Made by a program: the position numbers and the translations under genes
Part shown: piece after piece, positions 5,356-5,950 of the stretch
How positions within the stretch are numbered: the first letter of the stretch is position 1
How the letters are laid out: every line of letters starts with the position of its first letter
The notes under the pieces: model-generated
The model's input: the letters and a program-made list of their open reading frames with translations, nothing else
Database searches by the model: none
Told to the model about the DNA's origin: nothing
Assembly (NCBI GenBank): GCA_947177885.1
Contig: CAMWWF010000197.1
Coordinates: 1-5,950 of the forward strand
Origin: an uncultured Lachnospiraceae bacterium
Lineage (GTDB): Bacteria; Bacillota_A; Clostridia; Lachnospirales; Lachnospiraceae
Direction of reading: 5' to 3'
DNA length: 5,950 nt

Positions 5356-5950
5356 CTACTCAAACTGCGCGTTATACAGCCTTCTGTATACCCCCTGCCG
5401 CTCCATCAGCTCCGTATGCGTCCCCTGCTCCACCACCTCTCCGTCATTGACCACCAGGATCAGATCCGCGTGTTCAATGGTGGACAGCCTGTGCGCAATG
5501 ACAAAACAGGTCTTTCCCTCCATCAGCTTCAGCATGGCTTTCTGAATCTGCCGTTCCGTGCGGGTGTCCACATTGGAGGTTGCTTCGTCCAATATCAGCA
5601 TTTTGGAATCCAGCAGCATCGCCCTGGCTATGGTCAGGAGCTGCTTCTGTCCCTTGGAAATATTGGTTCCCTCGTCTGTCAGTATGGTATCATACCCCTC
5701 GGGAAGCCGTTTGATAAAAGAATGAATGCGGGCCGCCTTTGCGGCTGCCTCCACATCCTCCCTTGTGGCTCCCTCCTTTCCATAGGCAAGATTTTCGTAA
5801 ATACTCCCGTAAAACAGCCAGGTATCCTGCAGTACCATGGCATAGGCTTTCCGCAGACTGCTTCTGGTCATCCTGTCATTCCGCCTGCCATCCACTGTTA
5901 TAACACCGCTGTTCGGATCATAGAACCGCATCAGCAGATTGATCAGCGTG
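5356..5950 (-). CDS. ABC exporter, ATP-binding domain, C-terminal part (5' end outside window)
   Basis: About 198 C-terminal residues are visible; the frame is open to the right edge (TLINLLMRFYDPNSG), which is the sequence that directly follows Walker A in exporters of the MsbA/multidrug type. The ATG at 5931 is therefore internal. Seen in order: Q-loop (VLQDTWLF), the segment GYDTILTDEGTNISKGQKQLL with the signature as ISKGQ instead of LSGGQ, Walker B with its glutamate (MLILDEATSNVD), D-loop, and the switch histidine (IAHRLST), ending in the usual EQGTHTELMERQGVYRRLY. The catalytic glutamate and histidine are intact, so this half should hydrolyse ATP. The membrane domain lies outside the window. 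Exporters of this type are often encoded as adjacent pairs, which could lie to the right. No good terminator is seen after the TAG at 5356-5358, so some read-through into the deacetylase gene is possible. Confidence 0.92.
   Translation of the reverse strand, partial: TLINLLMRFYDPNSGVITVDGRRNDRMTRSSLRKAYAMVLQDTWLFYGSIYENLAYGKEGATREDVEAAAKAARIHSFIKRLPEGYDTILTDEGTNISKGQKQLLTIARAMLLDSKMLILDEATSNVDTRTERQIQKAMLKLMEGKTCFVIAHRLSTIEHADLILVVNDGEVVEQGTHTELMERQGVYRRLYNAQFE

Overview
The window reads like chromosomal DNA of a low-to-middle GC Gram-positive gut anaerobe, most likely a Lachnospiraceae-type Clostridia. This rests on AGGAGG-type ribosome binding sites, TATAAT -10 boxes, short intergenic gaps with intrinsic terminators, and the protein style: a lysine/arginine/glutamine-rich uncharacterised protein, a polytopic PTPS_related/YfhO-like membrane protein, a NodB-type deacetylase and an MsbA-like ABC exporter. 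It is an inference from sequence style, not a database match.

Layout. (1) Positions 1-693, plus strand: 3' part of an unrecognised soluble gene, open at the left edge. (2) 694-832: a 3' trailer with a small imperfect repeat and hairpin, ending in a strong terminator at 783-834 that separates two convergent genes. (3) 833-1681, minus strand: a 282-residue protein with a conserved-looking N-terminal half, a long charged coiled coil and an aromatic C-terminus. (4) 1682-2069: a 388-base divergent intergenic region. It holds four degenerate ~43-base tandem units, a possible 53-codon leader ORF that overlaps the 282-codon gene by ATGA, a TATAAT promoter, and a perfect 18-bp inverted repeat. (5) 2142-4442, plus strand: a large GT-C-like membrane protein. 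(6) 4414-4453: a perfect 40-base palindrome that encodes the last residues of that membrane protein and, read the other way, is the terminator of the next gene. (7) 4454-4503: a short remnant of a second polysaccharide deacetylase. (8) 4500-5219, minus strand: an intact NodB-family deacetylase with its own promoter. (9) 5356-5950, minus strand: C-terminal nucleotide-binding domain of an ABC exporter, cut by the right edge just after Walker A.

The membrane GT-C-like protein and the deacetylase are both plausible cell-envelope glycan genes, but they are convergent, so they are not one operon. The two genes on the left are also convergent and separately transcribed. I see no phage, transposase, CRISPR array, tRNA or rRNA. 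The most informative oddities are the deacetylase remnant next to the palindromic terminator, and the repeat-bearing leader of the 282-residue gene. I do not see convincing evidence for a new multi-gene system in this window.
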